From positions 1 through 17,480 of the forward strand of contig JBBQKY010000034.1 in NCBI GenBank assembly GCA_038327385.1: a stretch of 17,480 nucleotides of DNA, read 5' to 3'. This DNA comes from JAWWPG01 sp038327385 (GTDB taxonomy: Bacteria; Actinomycetota; Actinomycetes; Propionibacteriales; Nocardioidaceae). The position numbers and the translations under genes are program-made. How positions within the stretch are numbered: position 1 is the first letter of the stretch; each line of letters starts with the position of its first letter. The notes beneath the pieces are model-generated. The model worked only from the letters and a program-made list of their open reading frames with translations, was not told where the DNA came from and searched no databases. This document shows positions 1-7,250 of the stretch, one piece after another.

Positions 1-1
1 G

Positions 2-661
2 GACCCGGGCGTGCTGGCCACCACGCAGGCCATCGAGCAGATCACCGGTCTGAAGATCAACTACTACGTGCTGGTGGACCTGGGCGGCTTCCAGGACCTG
101 GTGAACGCCGTGGGCGGGGTCGTGATGAACGTCCACCAGACCGTGCCGATCGGCGGCATCGGTCACCAGGTCACCGGACACATCTACCCCGGAAAGCAGC
201 GGCTGAACGGCTTCCAGGCCCTGTGGTACTCGCGGAGCAGGGTGTGGTCGAGCGACTACTCACGGATGGCCCGGCAGAAGTGCGTGATGAACGCGATGCT
301 GCACCAGCTCGACCCGGCAACCGTGCTGACCAGGTTCAGCGCCATCGCCTCTGCCGGCAAGGCGATCTTGTCGACCTCGATCCCGGCAAGCGAGATCCAC
401 ACCTTCGTGGGTCTCGCCATGAAAGCCCGCAACCTGCCGGTGACCACGGTGTCCTTCGTACCTCCGAAGATCGAGACGTGGGACCCGAAATGGGCGCTCA
501 TCAAGAACATGGTGAAGACGGCGCTCGCCAAGTCCCAGGCGGCCGGCACCAAGACGGCCGCCGGCCACCCGACGAAGACACCAACGTCGCTCGGGAAGAA
601 GGACAGCTTCCAGCAGAGCTACGCGCCCAACGACACGTCGAACCTCTCCGACAGCTGCTGA
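2..661 (+). CDS. LCP (LytR-CpsA-Psr) family protein, C-terminal part, 5' end outside window
   Basis: LCP proteins are membrane-anchored extracytoplasmic enzymes that move lipid-linked glycopolymers onto peptidoglycan. The reading frame is already open at base 2, so the N-terminal membrane anchor and first half of the catalytic domain lie upstream; the GTG at 11 is internal. Visible hallmarks are the segment reading INYYVLVDLGGFQDLVNAVG, the LNGFQALWYSRSR stretch and, at 251-277, S-D-Y-S-R-M-A-R-Q, which matches the conserved D..R..RQ signature of the family. The last ~40 residues are Lys/Thr/Ser-rich and probably a disordered tail ending in Cys. A 97-base gap separates it from the glycosyltransferase downstream. 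Its place before a polymer synthesis and export cluster supports a role as the ligase for that polymer, but the acceptor and substrate are inferred only from context. Confidence 0.9.
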   Translation, partial: DPGVLATTQAIEQITGLKINYYVLVDLGGFQDLVNAVGGVVMNVHQTVPIGGIGHQVTGHIYPGKQRLNGFQALWYSRSRVWSSDYSRMARQKCVMNAMLHQLDPATVLTRFSAIASAGKAILSTSIPASEIHTFVGLAMKARNLPVTTVSFVPPKIETWDPKWALIKNMVKTALAKSQAAGTKTAAGHPTKTPTSLGKKDSFQQSYAPNDTSNLSDSC

Positions 662-749
662 CGGTAGGCTGCCTCTTCGGGCGCGGCGTCGTGGCCCGGG
701 TCATGTCCGGCTGCCGCCGCGACGCGCCCACAGGGGCTCGGCGGGTCAG

Positions 750-754
750 AGGAG
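750..754 (+). promoter_or_regulatory. Ribosome binding site for the GlfT1-like gene
   Basis: AGGAG lies 4 bases before the GTG at 759 and fixes that codon as the start. In the same 97-base gap there is a TAGGCT hexamer at 665-670 that could be a -10 element, and an imperfect stem (679-691 against 720-729) without a T tract. Neither is strong. Confidence 0.5.
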
Positions 755-758
755 CGCG

Positions 759-1694
759 GTGTCGGAGCAAGCACGGGTCGTCGCCGTGGTGGTGACCTGG
801 AACCGCCGCGACCTGCTGACCGAGGCCCTGCAGGCGGTCCTCGCTCAGACCCGACCCCCAGACGCCGTCGTTGTCGTGGACAATGCCTCGACCGACGGTA
901 CGGCGCAGCTGCTGGCCGCCGACTTCGAACATGTCGAGGTCCTCACGTCGCCCCGCAACCTCGGCGGCGCTGGCGGCTTCGCCCTCGGCATTCGGCACGC
1001 CCTGGGGCGTGACGCCTGTGACCTCCTCTGGCTGATGGACGACGACACGGTCCCCCGCGCCACGGCGCTCGAGACGCTGATCGCTGCCAGGTCGGCGTAC
1101 GCCGGGCGGCCGCCGGCGCTCGTCGGCAGCCGCGTGGTGTGGACCGACGGGCGCGACCACCCGATGAACACTCCGCGCAGGCGGCTGGGGGCCAGCCGGG
1201 CGGACATCCGGCGCGCTGCCGCCTGCGGATGCCTGCCGGTCCGCTCGGCGTCGTTCGTCTCCGTGCTGGTGGACGCGGCGGTCGTCCGGAGCCGGGGGCT
1301 GCCGCTGGCCGACTACTTCCTGTGGAACGACGACTTCGAGTTCACGACGCGCCTAATCCGCGGCCAGGTCGGTCTGCTGTGCCCCGCGTCCGTCGTCGTC
1401 CATCACACCGCTACCTACGGGTCGACCGACATCGACCCGGGAGCGCGGTTCTTCTACGAGGTCCGGAACAAGGTCTGGGTCTTCACCCGCTCCTGCGGGC
1501 TGAGCCCGCTGGAGAAGCTCGGGTACGGCGCGGCGACCTTGCTCCGCTGGGTAAGGACGGTGGCTGGCTCACCCGACCGCGCAACGCTGCTGTCCTGCCT
1601 GGCTCGTGGGCTGGCACAGGGCATCCGCACCGGTCCGCGCCCCACGCCCGAGGTGCTGGCGACGTTCGACAGCGCGTCCGACCGGCAGCCATGA
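759..1694 (+). CDS. Family 2 glycosyltransferase, GlfT1-like (probable galactofuranosyltransferase)
   Basis: This 311-residue GT-A enzyme probably transfers a sugar, most likely galactofuranose, to a lipid-linked acceptor at the cytoplasmic membrane face. The N-terminal nucleotide-binding fold begins with VVAVVVTWNR (about 7-16) and VVDNASTDGT (39-48), followed by the NLGGAGGF motif (67-74). The metal-binding acidic triad is DDD at 94-96, a putative catalytic region is WNDDFEF (189-195), and paired histidines occur at 215-216. The NLGGAGGF plus DDD plus DDxEF combination resembles mycobacterial GlfT1 (Rv3782), which starts galactan synthesis and also sits with an ABC exporter. GTG is chosen as start because of the AGGAG just before it. 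Its stop overlaps the next start by ATGA. Rhamnosyl or other hexosyl transfer cannot be excluded. Confidence 0.8.
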   Translation: MSEQARVVAVVVTWNRRDLLTEALQAVLAQTRPPDAVVVVDNASTDGTAQLLAADFEHVEVLTSPRNLGGAGGFALGIRHALGRDACDLLWLMDDDTVPRATALETLIAARSAYAGRPPALVGSRVVWTDGRDHPMNTPRRRLGASRADIRRAAACGCLPVRSASFVSVLVDAAVVRSRGLPLADYFLWNDDFEFTTRLIRGQVGLLCPASVVVHHTATYGSTDIDPGARFFYEVRNKVWVFTRSCGLSPLEKLGYGAATLLRWVRTVAGSPDRATLLSCLARGLAQGIRTGPRPTPEVLATFDSASDRQP

Positions 1695-2521
1695 GCGAGC
1701 GGTTCAGCCTGCTGATGAGCGTGTACGGCGGTGACGACCCAAGCTTCCTCGAGGCGGCGTACCGCTCGGTCGTCCACCAGCAGACCAGACGACCCGACGA
1801 CGTGGTCCTCGTCCAGGACGGACCGGTGCCGGACAACCTCGCCGCCGCGATCGCGGCGCTGGTGGCGGGCTCGCCGGTGCCGGCACGGCTGCTGCCGATC
1901 GACATCAACGTGGGACTCGGTCCGGCCCTGGACCAGGGCATGGCCGCGTGCGCGCACGACATCGTGGCGAGGATGGACGCCGACGACATCGCCGTACCGC
2001 ACCGTTTCGAAGTGCAGGTCCCCGTGGTCGAGGAGGGCGCCGACCTTGTCGGTTCGTCGTTGCTGGAGTTCGGCACGTCGGCCGACGACATCGTGGGCAG
2101 GCGGGTGCCGCCGCTCGATCCCGAGCACATCATCCGGTACTCGCGCTTCCACCAGCCTTTCAACCACCCCACGATCGTGTACCGCCGGTCGATGGTGCAG
2201 GCGGTCGGCGGATACAGCAGCCTGCCGCTGATGGAGGACTATCTGCTGTTCGCCAAGATGATCCAGCACGGGGCACGCGTGGCGAACATCGAGGAGCCGC
2301 TCGTGCTCTACCGGGTCGGCGCGGGAGCCTACGCCCGGCGCGGCGGTGTGACCTTGCTCAAGTCCGAATGGTCGCTCCAGCGCAGGCTGCGGGCTCTCGG
2401 GTTCATCTCCGGGGCCGAGTTCACGCGTAACGTCGCCCTTCGCGGGTCCTACCGGCTGGTGCCGGTGGGCCTGCGCAAGGTGGCCTACCGGCACTGGATC
2501 GCCCGCCGGGGCGAGCGCTGA
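1691..2521 (+). CDS. Family 2 glycosyltransferase (AmsE-type), wall polymer synthesis
   Basis: A 276-residue GT2 enzyme with a GT-A fold: SLLMSVYGGDDPSFLEAAYRS at the N-terminus, VLVQDGP (39-45), and the metal-binding DADD at 96-99. A late MEDYLLFAKM segment (181-190) supplies the usual E-D pair thought to carry the catalytic base. The layout resembles AmsE/WcaA-type transferases of exopolysaccharide clusters rather than GlfT2, which is more than twice this length. The frame stays open upstream, but the ATG at 1691 is preferred because it overlaps the previous stop (ATGA), implying translational coupling, and because the residues upstream of it look like a shadow of the preceding gene. Sugar donor and linkage cannot be read from sequence. 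A gap of 58 bases with a possible promoter separates it from glf. Confidence 0.82.
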   Translation: MSERFSLLMSVYGGDDPSFLEAAYRSVVHQQTRRPDDVVLVQDGPVPDNLAAAIAALVAGSPVPARLLPIDINVGLGPALDQGMAACAHDIVARMDADDIAVPHRFEVQVPVVEEGADLVGSSLLEFGTSADDIVGRRVPPLDPEHIIRYSRFHQPFNHPTIVYRRSMVQAVGGYSSLPLMEDYLLFAKMIQHGARVANIEEPLVLYRVGAGAYARRGGVTLLKSEWSLQRRLRALGFISGAEFTRNVALRGSYRLVPVGLRKVAYRHWIARRGER

Positions 2522-2544
2522 CACGTCGGTCCGCCAACCACGTC

Positions 2545-2550
2545 TAGACT
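2545..2550 (+). promoter_or_regulatory. Possible -10 element for glf
   Basis: TAGACT matches the actinobacterial TANNNT -10 pattern and would start RNA near 2557, about 23 bases before the chosen TTG start. The same hexamer occurs before the metallopeptidase-like gene (16845-16850). No convincing -35 is seen; a CTGACA at 2518-2523 is 21 bases away, which is too far. It would give glf-wzm-wzt a promoter of their own. Confidence 0.35.
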
Positions 2551-2568
2551 TGCGCGGGACATTTCACC

Positions 2569-2573
2569 AGGAG
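2569..2573 (+). promoter_or_regulatory. Ribosome binding site deciding the glf start
   Basis: AGGAG sits 6 bases before the TTG at 2580. It favours 2580 over an in-frame TTG at 2550 that lacks a binding site and overlaps the putative -10 element. Confidence 0.6.
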
Positions 2574-2579
2574 AGCTTC

Positions 2580-3785
2580 TTGAACTCAGCACAGCACAAC
2601 GCCGGTCTGGCCGACGCCGATCTGGTCATCGTGGGCGCCGGACTCTTCGGTCTCACGATCGCCGAGCGGTGCGCCAACGACCTCGGGTTGAAGGTGCTGA
2701 TCCTCGACCGACGCGACCACGTCGGCGGGAACGCCTACAGCGCCCCCGAGCCGGAGACCGGCATCGAGGTGCACAAGTACGGCGCGCACCTGTTCCACAC
2801 CTCGAACGAGCGCGTGTGGGAGTACGTCAACCGCTTCACGGCCTTCACCGGCTACCAGCACCGGGTCTTCACGAGGTACCAAGGGCAGGTCTACACGTTC
2901 CCGATGAACCTCGCGCTGATCAACCAGTTCTTCGGGAGGTCCTACACACCCGACGAGGCGCACAAGCTGGTCGCCGAGCAGGCCAGCGAGATCGACACCG
3001 CGGCCGCGACGAACCTCGAGGAGAAGGCAATCTCCCTCATCGGTAGGCCGCTTTACGAGGCCTTCGTCCGTGGCTACACGGCGAAGCAGTGGCAGACCGA
3101 CCCCAAGGATCTGGCCGCCGAGATCATCACTCGGCTGCCGGTGCGCTACACCTTCGACAACAGGTACTTCAACGACAAGTACGAGGGCCTGCCGGTACAC
3201 GGGTACACCGCCTGGATGGAGCGGATGGCGGACTCGCCGAACATCGAGGTACGGCTCGAGACCGACTTCTTCGACGTACGCGACGCCATCGTCGGCCGGG
3301 TTCCGGTCGTCTACACGGGTCCGCTGGACGCCTACTTCTCCAACTCCGCCGGAGAGCTGTCCTGGCGCACCGTCGACCTGGAGGTCTCCGTCGAGGACGT
3401 CGGTGACTTCCAAGGCACCCCGGTGATGAACTACGCCGACGAGGAGGTGCCCTACACCCGGATCCACGAGTTCCGGCACTTCCATCCCGAGCGGGACTGG
3501 TATCCCAAGGACAAGACCGTCATCGTCCACGAGTTCTCACGCTTCGCCAAGCCGGACGACGAGCCGTACTACCCGATCAACACCGCAGAGGACCGGGAGA
3601 AGCTGCTGGCCTATCGCAAGCTGGCGCAGGCCGAGACGGACGTGCTCTTCGGTGGCCGGCTCGGCACCTACAAGTACCTCGACATGCACATGGCGATCGG
3701 GTCGGCGCTGTCGATGTACGACAACAGGCTGCGCCCGCACTTCGCGGACGGCGCCAAGATCGAGAGCGGCGGTGTCGAGGCGTGA
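2580..3785 (+). CDS. glf: UDP-galactopyranose mutase
   Basis: The enzyme interconverts UDP-galactopyranose and UDP-galactofuranose in the cytoplasm using reduced FAD, supplying the donor for galactofuranose polymers. The 401-residue length fits the bacterial family. It shows the FAD Rossmann motif GAGLFG (19-24), then LILDRRDHVGGNAY (40-53), the VHKYGAHLFHT stretch (64-74), TFPMN (106-110), GYTAKQW (165-171) containing the substrate-stacking Trp, YTRIHEFRHF (292-301) and GRLGTYKYLDM (359-369) with the arginine that contacts the diphosphate. TTG at 2580 is chosen from its ribosome binding site. The stop overlaps the wzm start as GTGA. Adjacent GlfT1-like and exporter genes and a nearby galE make a Galf polymer pathway very likely. 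Confidence 0.96.
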   Translation: MNSAQHNAGLADADLVIVGAGLFGLTIAERCANDLGLKVLILDRRDHVGGNAYSAPEPETGIEVHKYGAHLFHTSNERVWEYVNRFTAFTGYQHRVFTRYQGQVYTFPMNLALINQFFGRSYTPDEAHKLVAEQASEIDTAAATNLEEKAISLIGRPLYEAFVRGYTAKQWQTDPKDLAAEIITRLPVRYTFDNRYFNDKYEGLPVHGYTAWMERMADSPNIEVRLETDFFDVRDAIVGRVPVVYTGPLDAYFSNSAGELSWRTVDLEVSVEDVGDFQGTPVMNYADEEVPYTRIHEFRHFHPERDWYPKDKTVIVHEFSRFAKPDDEPYYPINTAEDREKLLAYRKLAQAETDVLFGGRLGTYKYLDMHMAIGSALSMYDNRLRPHFADGAKIESGGVEA

Positions 3786-4699
3786 CAGCCACGACGACGG
3801 ACCGCGAGATTCGCGCGATGGGGCCGCTGCAGAACCCTCGGACGGCGCGCGGCCTGCGCTTCGTGTTCAAGCGCCGCTACCTGCTGTGGCTGCTCGTGCG
3901 CAAGGAAGTCAAGGTCCGCTACCAGGGCTCGCTCATCGGCCTCGGGTGGTCGTACATCCAGCCGCTGGTGCGGTTCTGCGTCTACTACTTCATCGCGAAC
4001 CTGATCATCAACCACCAGACACCCAACCGTGCGCTGCACATCTTCAGCGGCATGGTGATCATGCAGTTCTTCTCGACGTGCCTGTCGGCCGGGTCCAAAG
4101 CCGTCATCAAGAACAAGTCGCTGGTGCGCAAGATCAACATGCCTCGGGAGATGTTCCCGGTGGCCTCGGTCGCGGTCTCGCTCTACAACATGTTCCCGAT
4201 GTACGTCGTCTTGATCATCGGCGAGTTCGTCGTCGGGTGGCACCCTGATGCCAGAGCGGGACTGGCTGCCTTGCTCGCCTTCGCCATCGTTGTCGTCTAC
4301 GGCCTCTCCATGGCGATCATCCTCAGCGCGGCGAACGTCTATGTCCGTGACACCGCCAACGCCGTCGAGGTCATCAACACCGTCCTGAGATGGACGGCAC
4401 CGGTCATTTACACCTACTCCACCATTGCGCCCAAGCTGGCCTACCACCCGTGGATCAACCAGCTGTACATCTCCAACCCGTTCAACGCCGCGGTGATGCT
4501 CAACAACCGGGCGTTCTGGATCACGTCGTTCCCGAGGACCGCCGCCGACCCGGACCCCATCGCGACGGGCACGGTCAAGGAGCTGCCCCCGCACCTGTTC
4601 GAGCGGAGCCTGATCATCTTGGTTGCCGGGTTCGTCCTGCTCGGCCTCGCCCAGCTGATCTTCAGCCGCCTCGAGGGCAGATTCGCGGACAAGCTCTGA
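3782..4699 (+). CDS. wzm: ABC-2 type polysaccharide export permease
   Basis: This 305-residue membrane protein is the channel half of an ABC exporter that moves lipid-linked glycans across the cytoplasmic membrane. A cytoplasmic amphipathic N-terminus leads into KEVKVRYQGSLIGLGW (41-56), the signature of the Wzm/TagG/RfbA family. About six membrane segments follow, near 57-77, 88-104, 127-150, 159-185, 200-214 and 280-297. An INMPREMFPV segment (118-127) matches the conserved loop that touches the ATPase. Between about 240 and 280 there is a Pro- and Asp-rich extracellular loop. The GTG start overlaps the glf stop and its stop overlaps the wzt start (ATGA-type), so the three are translationally coupled. 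The counterpart in M. tuberculosis is Rv3783. Confidence 0.92.
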   Translation: MTATTTDREIRAMGPLQNPRTARGLRFVFKRRYLLWLLVRKEVKVRYQGSLIGLGWSYIQPLVRFCVYYFIANLIINHQTPNRALHIFSGMVIMQFFSTCLSAGSKAVIKNKSLVRKINMPREMFPVASVAVSLYNMFPMYVVLIIGEFVVGWHPDARAGLAALLAFAIVVVYGLSMAIILSAANVYVRDTANAVEVINTVLRWTAPVIYTYSTIAPKLAYHPWINQLYISNPFNAAVMLNNRAFWITSFPRTAADPDPIATGTVKELPPHLFERSLIILVAGFVLLGLAQLIFSRLEGRFADKL

Positions 4700-5442
4700 T
4701 GGCCACTGCGATGATCGTCGAGGGCGTCACCAAGAGCTTCAAGATGTCCAACAGCAACGGCCTGAAGCGGCTCACCGTCAACGCGGTGAAGGGCCGCCAC
4801 CACTCGAGCACGTTCACCGCAGTGGACAACGTGTCCTTCAAGCTCGACGTCGGCGGATCGATCGGGCTGATGGGACTGAACGGCTCCGGCAAGAGCACCC
4901 TCCTCAAGCTCATCAGCGGCGTGATGGACCCGGACTCCGGCACCGTGCTGGCCCGCGGCAAGATCGCCGGCCTCATCGAGGTCGGTGCCGGCTTCCACCC
5001 GGACCTGACCGGGCGCGAGAACATCTACCTCAACGGCGCCATCCTCGGGATGAGCCAGCAGGAGATCCAGGGCAAGTACGACGAGATCCTCGACTTCTCC
5101 GAGATGGAGAAGTACGTCGAGGGAACCGTCCGCAACTACTCGTCCGGCATGTTCATGCGGCTGGCCTTCGCGGTCGCGGTGCACACGCACTGCGACATCT
5201 TCTTGATGGACGAGATGCTCGCGGTGGGCGACCAGCCCTTCCGGCGCAAGTGCATGAAGAAGATCCTGGAACTGAAGGCCGACGGCAAGACGATGGTCTA
5301 CGTGAGCCACAACGCGAAGCAGGTCGTGAAGCTGTGCGACCTCGGGCTGGTGCTCTCATCGGGCAAGGTCTCGTTCTTCGGCGAGGCTTCCGAGGCCGTC
5401 AAGGCACTCGACTACGACTACGACGACGAGGACGACGACTGA
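4699..5442 (+). CDS. wzt: ABC transporter ATPase for polysaccharide export, short form with acidic tail
   Basis: The 247-residue ATPase powers the Wzm channel. It has Walker A GLNGSGKST (59-67), the YSSGMFMRL signature loop (147-155, the YSSGM variant typical of Wzt/TagH), Walker B IFLMDE (167-172) and the H-loop histidine at 204. The ATG at 4699 overlaps the wzm stop; the frame is open further upstream but without coding sense. It ends directly after the ATPase domain with an acidic tail of Tyr, Asp and Glu, and lacks the C-terminal carbohydrate-binding domain of E. coli O8/O9a-type Wzt. Export therefore probably does not depend on recognising a capped chain end, as in the mycobacterial Rv3781 type. 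Its last 25 bases overlap galE on the other strand. Confidence 0.93.
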   Translation: MATAMIVEGVTKSFKMSNSNGLKRLTVNAVKGRHHSSTFTAVDNVSFKLDVGGSIGLMGLNGSGKSTLLKLISGVMDPDSGTVLARGKIAGLIEVGAGFHPDLTGRENIYLNGAILGMSQQEIQGKYDEILDFSEMEKYVEGTVRNYSSGMFMRLAFAVAVHTHCDIFLMDEMLAVGDQPFRRKCMKKILELKADGKTMVYVSHNAKQVVKLCDLGLVLSSGKVSFFGEASEAVKALDYDYDDEDDD

Positions 5443-6452
5443 GTCGAGGGGCCGGGCGGGACGGCCGGGGCGCCGTGGACCGGCTGCCACGCCTGCCACG
5501 CTGAGTCCACCATGTCGCGGAGCGACCTCGTCGCCCGCCAGCCGAGCACGTCCGCGATCCGCCGTACCTCGGCCACCAGCATCGCCGGGTCCCCGGGGCG
5601 TCGCCCGATGACGGGCGCGTCGACCTGGTAGCCGGTCGTGGCGGCGATGCTGCGCAGCACCTCGCTGACGGACGCGCCCTGGCCGGTTCCGACGTTGAAG
5701 ATCTCGTGCGGACGCTGAGCGTCCTCGCGGTCGAGGTAGTCGAGCGTCCTGATGTGCGCATCGGCCAGGTCCAGAATGTGCACGTAGTCGCGGATGCACG
5801 TGCCGTCCGGGGTGTCGTAGTCGTCACCGAACACCTTCGGCTGCCCGCCGCCGGTGAGGGCACGGAGCGCGATCGGGATCAGGTTCAGGACCGCGGGGTC
5901 GCCGAGCTCCGGCCAGCCCGCTCCGGCCACGTTGAAGTAGCGAAGTCCTGCCCATCGCAGTCCCCAGGCGGCGGCCGCGTCCTTGCACAGCCACTCGCAG
6001 ACCAGCTTCGTCTTGCCGTACGGGCTGATGGGGTTGCAGCCGACGTCCTCGCTCATCAGTGCGTCCGCGGCGACATCGGGGAGGCCGTACGCGGCGGCCG
6101 AGGAGGAGAACATCAGCTTGTCGACGCCGGCTGCCTCCATCGCCATCAGCAGGTTCGCCATGCCACCGACGTTCTGGGCGTAGTACCAGGCGGGGCGCTC
6201 GGCCGACTCACCCACCTGCTTCTTCGCCGCGATGTGCACGACGGCCTCGACGGCGTACTCGTGCATCATGGCCGTCATCTTCTCGGCGGCGTCGTCCAGC
6301 GCGATGTCGATCTGCACCAGGGGCGTGTCACCGACGCGGGCAGCGGCTCCGGTGCTGAGGTCGTCGACCACGACGACATCTCCGCGGGCACGCAGCAACC
6401 GGACGACGTGGGCGCCGATGTAGCCGGCTCCACCGGTAACCAGGACAGTCAT
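5418..6452 (-). CDS. galE: UDP-glucose 4-epimerase
   Basis: The enzyme interconverts UDP-glucose and UDP-galactose with bound NAD and so feeds glf. The extended short-chain dehydrogenase fold is clear: GGAGYIG (7-13), the acidic NAD-contact VVDDLSTG (28-35), FSSSAAAYG (115-123) with the catalytic Ser, and Y145-G-K-T-K149 as catalytic Tyr and Lys. LRYFNVAGA is the substrate-binding segment. The length of 344 residues is normal for the family except for a Ser-only tail. The ATG at 6452 lies 9 bases after the stop of the TIGR03089 gene on the same strand, so the two are probably cotranscribed. The 3' end runs antisense into wzt, and the six terminal serines are encoded opposite the acidic tail of Wzt. 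Confidence 0.95.
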   Translation of the reverse strand: MTVLVTGGAGYIGAHVVRLLRARGDVVVVDDLSTGAAARVGDTPLVQIDIALDDAAEKMTAMMHEYAVEAVVHIAAKKQVGESAERPAWYYAQNVGGMANLLMAMEAAGVDKLMFSSSAAAYGLPDVAADALMSEDVGCNPISPYGKTKLVCEWLCKDAAAAWGLRWAGLRYFNVAGAGWPELGDPAVLNLIPIALRALTGGGQPKVFGDDYDTPDGTCIRDYVHILDLADAHIRTLDYLDREDAQRPHEIFNVGTGQGASVSEVLRSIAATTGYQVDAPVIGRRPGDPAMLVAEVRRIADVLGWRATRSLRDMVDSAWQAWQPVHGAPAVPPGPSTQSSSSSS

Positions 6453-6461
6453 GGCGCCAGC

Positions 6462-7208
6462 CTATCCGTCGGACCAGCGGCTACAGGTGGCCTGCTCCTG
6501 CGCCGCGAGCAGCCTGCGCCGCGCGATGGTGACGTTGACGAGCAGCACGACGGAGCTGCCGGTGGCCAGCGGCGCGAGCAGGGCGGCGTCCAAGCCGACC
6601 TGTTCAGCGGGGTTGAGGTCCGTGATCAGCCTTCCGCCGGGGGCAAGGCCGAGGTCGTCGGCCATGGCCCGGCCGCGTGCCGCCAGCTCGGCATGTGTGA
6701 GGAGCCCACCCGGCGCGACCAAGGCGGCGGCGTCAGAGGCTGCCGCGGCAGGCATGATGAGCGCGTCCGGCTGAGGCGACACCTCGTTGGCGAAGTCGAG
6801 CCAGCCGGGAGGCAGCGGTGCCGGCTCGGCCTGCGCGAAGGGCCGCAGCGAGCAGGCCAGCACATGGCGCTCGGCTCGCGGACCGGTCCGGGACGGGGGC
6901 CCGACCACGCTGGCGGAGACGCCGACGTCGGGATCGAGGGCGACGACGAGGCCGGCCGTCCAGGCGGCGACGATGCTCACCATGGACTGCCAGTGGGTGG
7001 GCATCAGCACCGCGAGGCGCTCGCCCGGCTCCAGCTCCCAGTCGTCCGCGAAGAGGTTCGCCAGCTTGCACACCCAGTTGTCGAAGGTGGCGGCGCTGAG
7101 CTCCACCCGCTCGCCGGTGGCGTCGTCGTACAGCGTGACCAGCGGTCGGCCCGGGTCCGCGCGGAGCCGCTCGGCGAGCGCGGAGAGGATGCCGGGTGGT
7201 CGGAGCAT
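6462..7208 (-). CDS. TIGR03089 family protein (AMP-binding-enzyme-like N-terminal fold)
   Basis: A 248-residue protein resembling the N-terminal part of acyl-CoA synthetase/adenylate-forming enzymes, with segments such as RPLVTLYDDATGERVELSA, FDNWVCKLANLF and LAVLMPTHWQ that recall their substrate-entry domain. It is far shorter than those enzymes (usually over 500 residues) and I do not see the Ser/Thr/Gly-rich adenylation loop or the later catalytic Lys region, so enzymatic activity is doubtful. Actinobacteria carry such a protein beside an LCP gene (Rv3267-Rv3268 in M. tuberculosis, from memory); here the polymer cluster separates the two. The ATG at 7208 is preferred: the frame continues for 321 codons upstream, but only as antisense to the nucleotidyltransferase. 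No ribosome binding site is visible, and a -10 hexamer six bases upstream suggests a leaderless mRNA. Confidence 0.75.
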   Translation of the reverse strand: MLRPPGILSALAERLRADPGRPLVTLYDDATGERVELSAATFDNWVCKLANLFADDWELEPGERLAVLMPTHWQSMVSIVAAWTAGLVVALDPDVGVSASVVGPPSRTGPRAERHVLACSLRPFAQAEPAPLPPGWLDFANEVSPQPDALIMPAAAASDAAALVAPGGLLTHAELAARGRAMADDLGLAPGGRLITDLNPAEQVGLDAALLAPLATGSSVVLLVNVTIARRRLLAAQEQATCSRWSDG

Positions 7209-7214
7209 CGCGTC

Positions 7215-7220
7215 ACTGTA
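7215..7220 (-). promoter_or_regulatory. Possible -10 element for a leaderless TIGR03089-galE transcript
   Basis: Read on the minus strand, TACAGT (TANNNT pattern) is followed by exactly six bases and then the ATG at 7208. That spacing would start RNA at or next to the A of the start codon. No Shine-Dalgarno sequence is present, and no clear -35 is seen. Confidence 0.45.
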
Positions 7221-7250
7221 CGACCGGGCCGTGCGTGGTTGGATGCTGGC

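Noticed and set aside
679..729. Possible terminator stem between the LCP gene and the first glycosyltransferase
   Set aside because: The arms (679-691 and 720-729) pair only with a 2-base bulge, the loop is long and there is no T tract, so a terminator cannot be supported.
1139..1690. 184-codon extension upstream of the second glycosyltransferase
   Set aside because: It overlaps the GlfT1-like gene in another frame and reads as a shadow; the GT2 fold starts right at the ATG at 1691 with an ATGA overlap.
2518..2550. CTGACA/TAGACT as a full promoter for glf
   Set aside because: The spacing of 21 bases is too long for a standard -35/-10 pair; only the -10 element was kept, at low confidence.
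5706..7250. 515-codon open frame on the plus strand joined to the nucleotidyltransferase
   Set aside because: It is antisense to galE and TIGR03089, both with clear family motifs. Its translation has the His/Arg/Gly/Asp-rich look of a GC-rich shadow frame, and the family's first strand begins at 7251.
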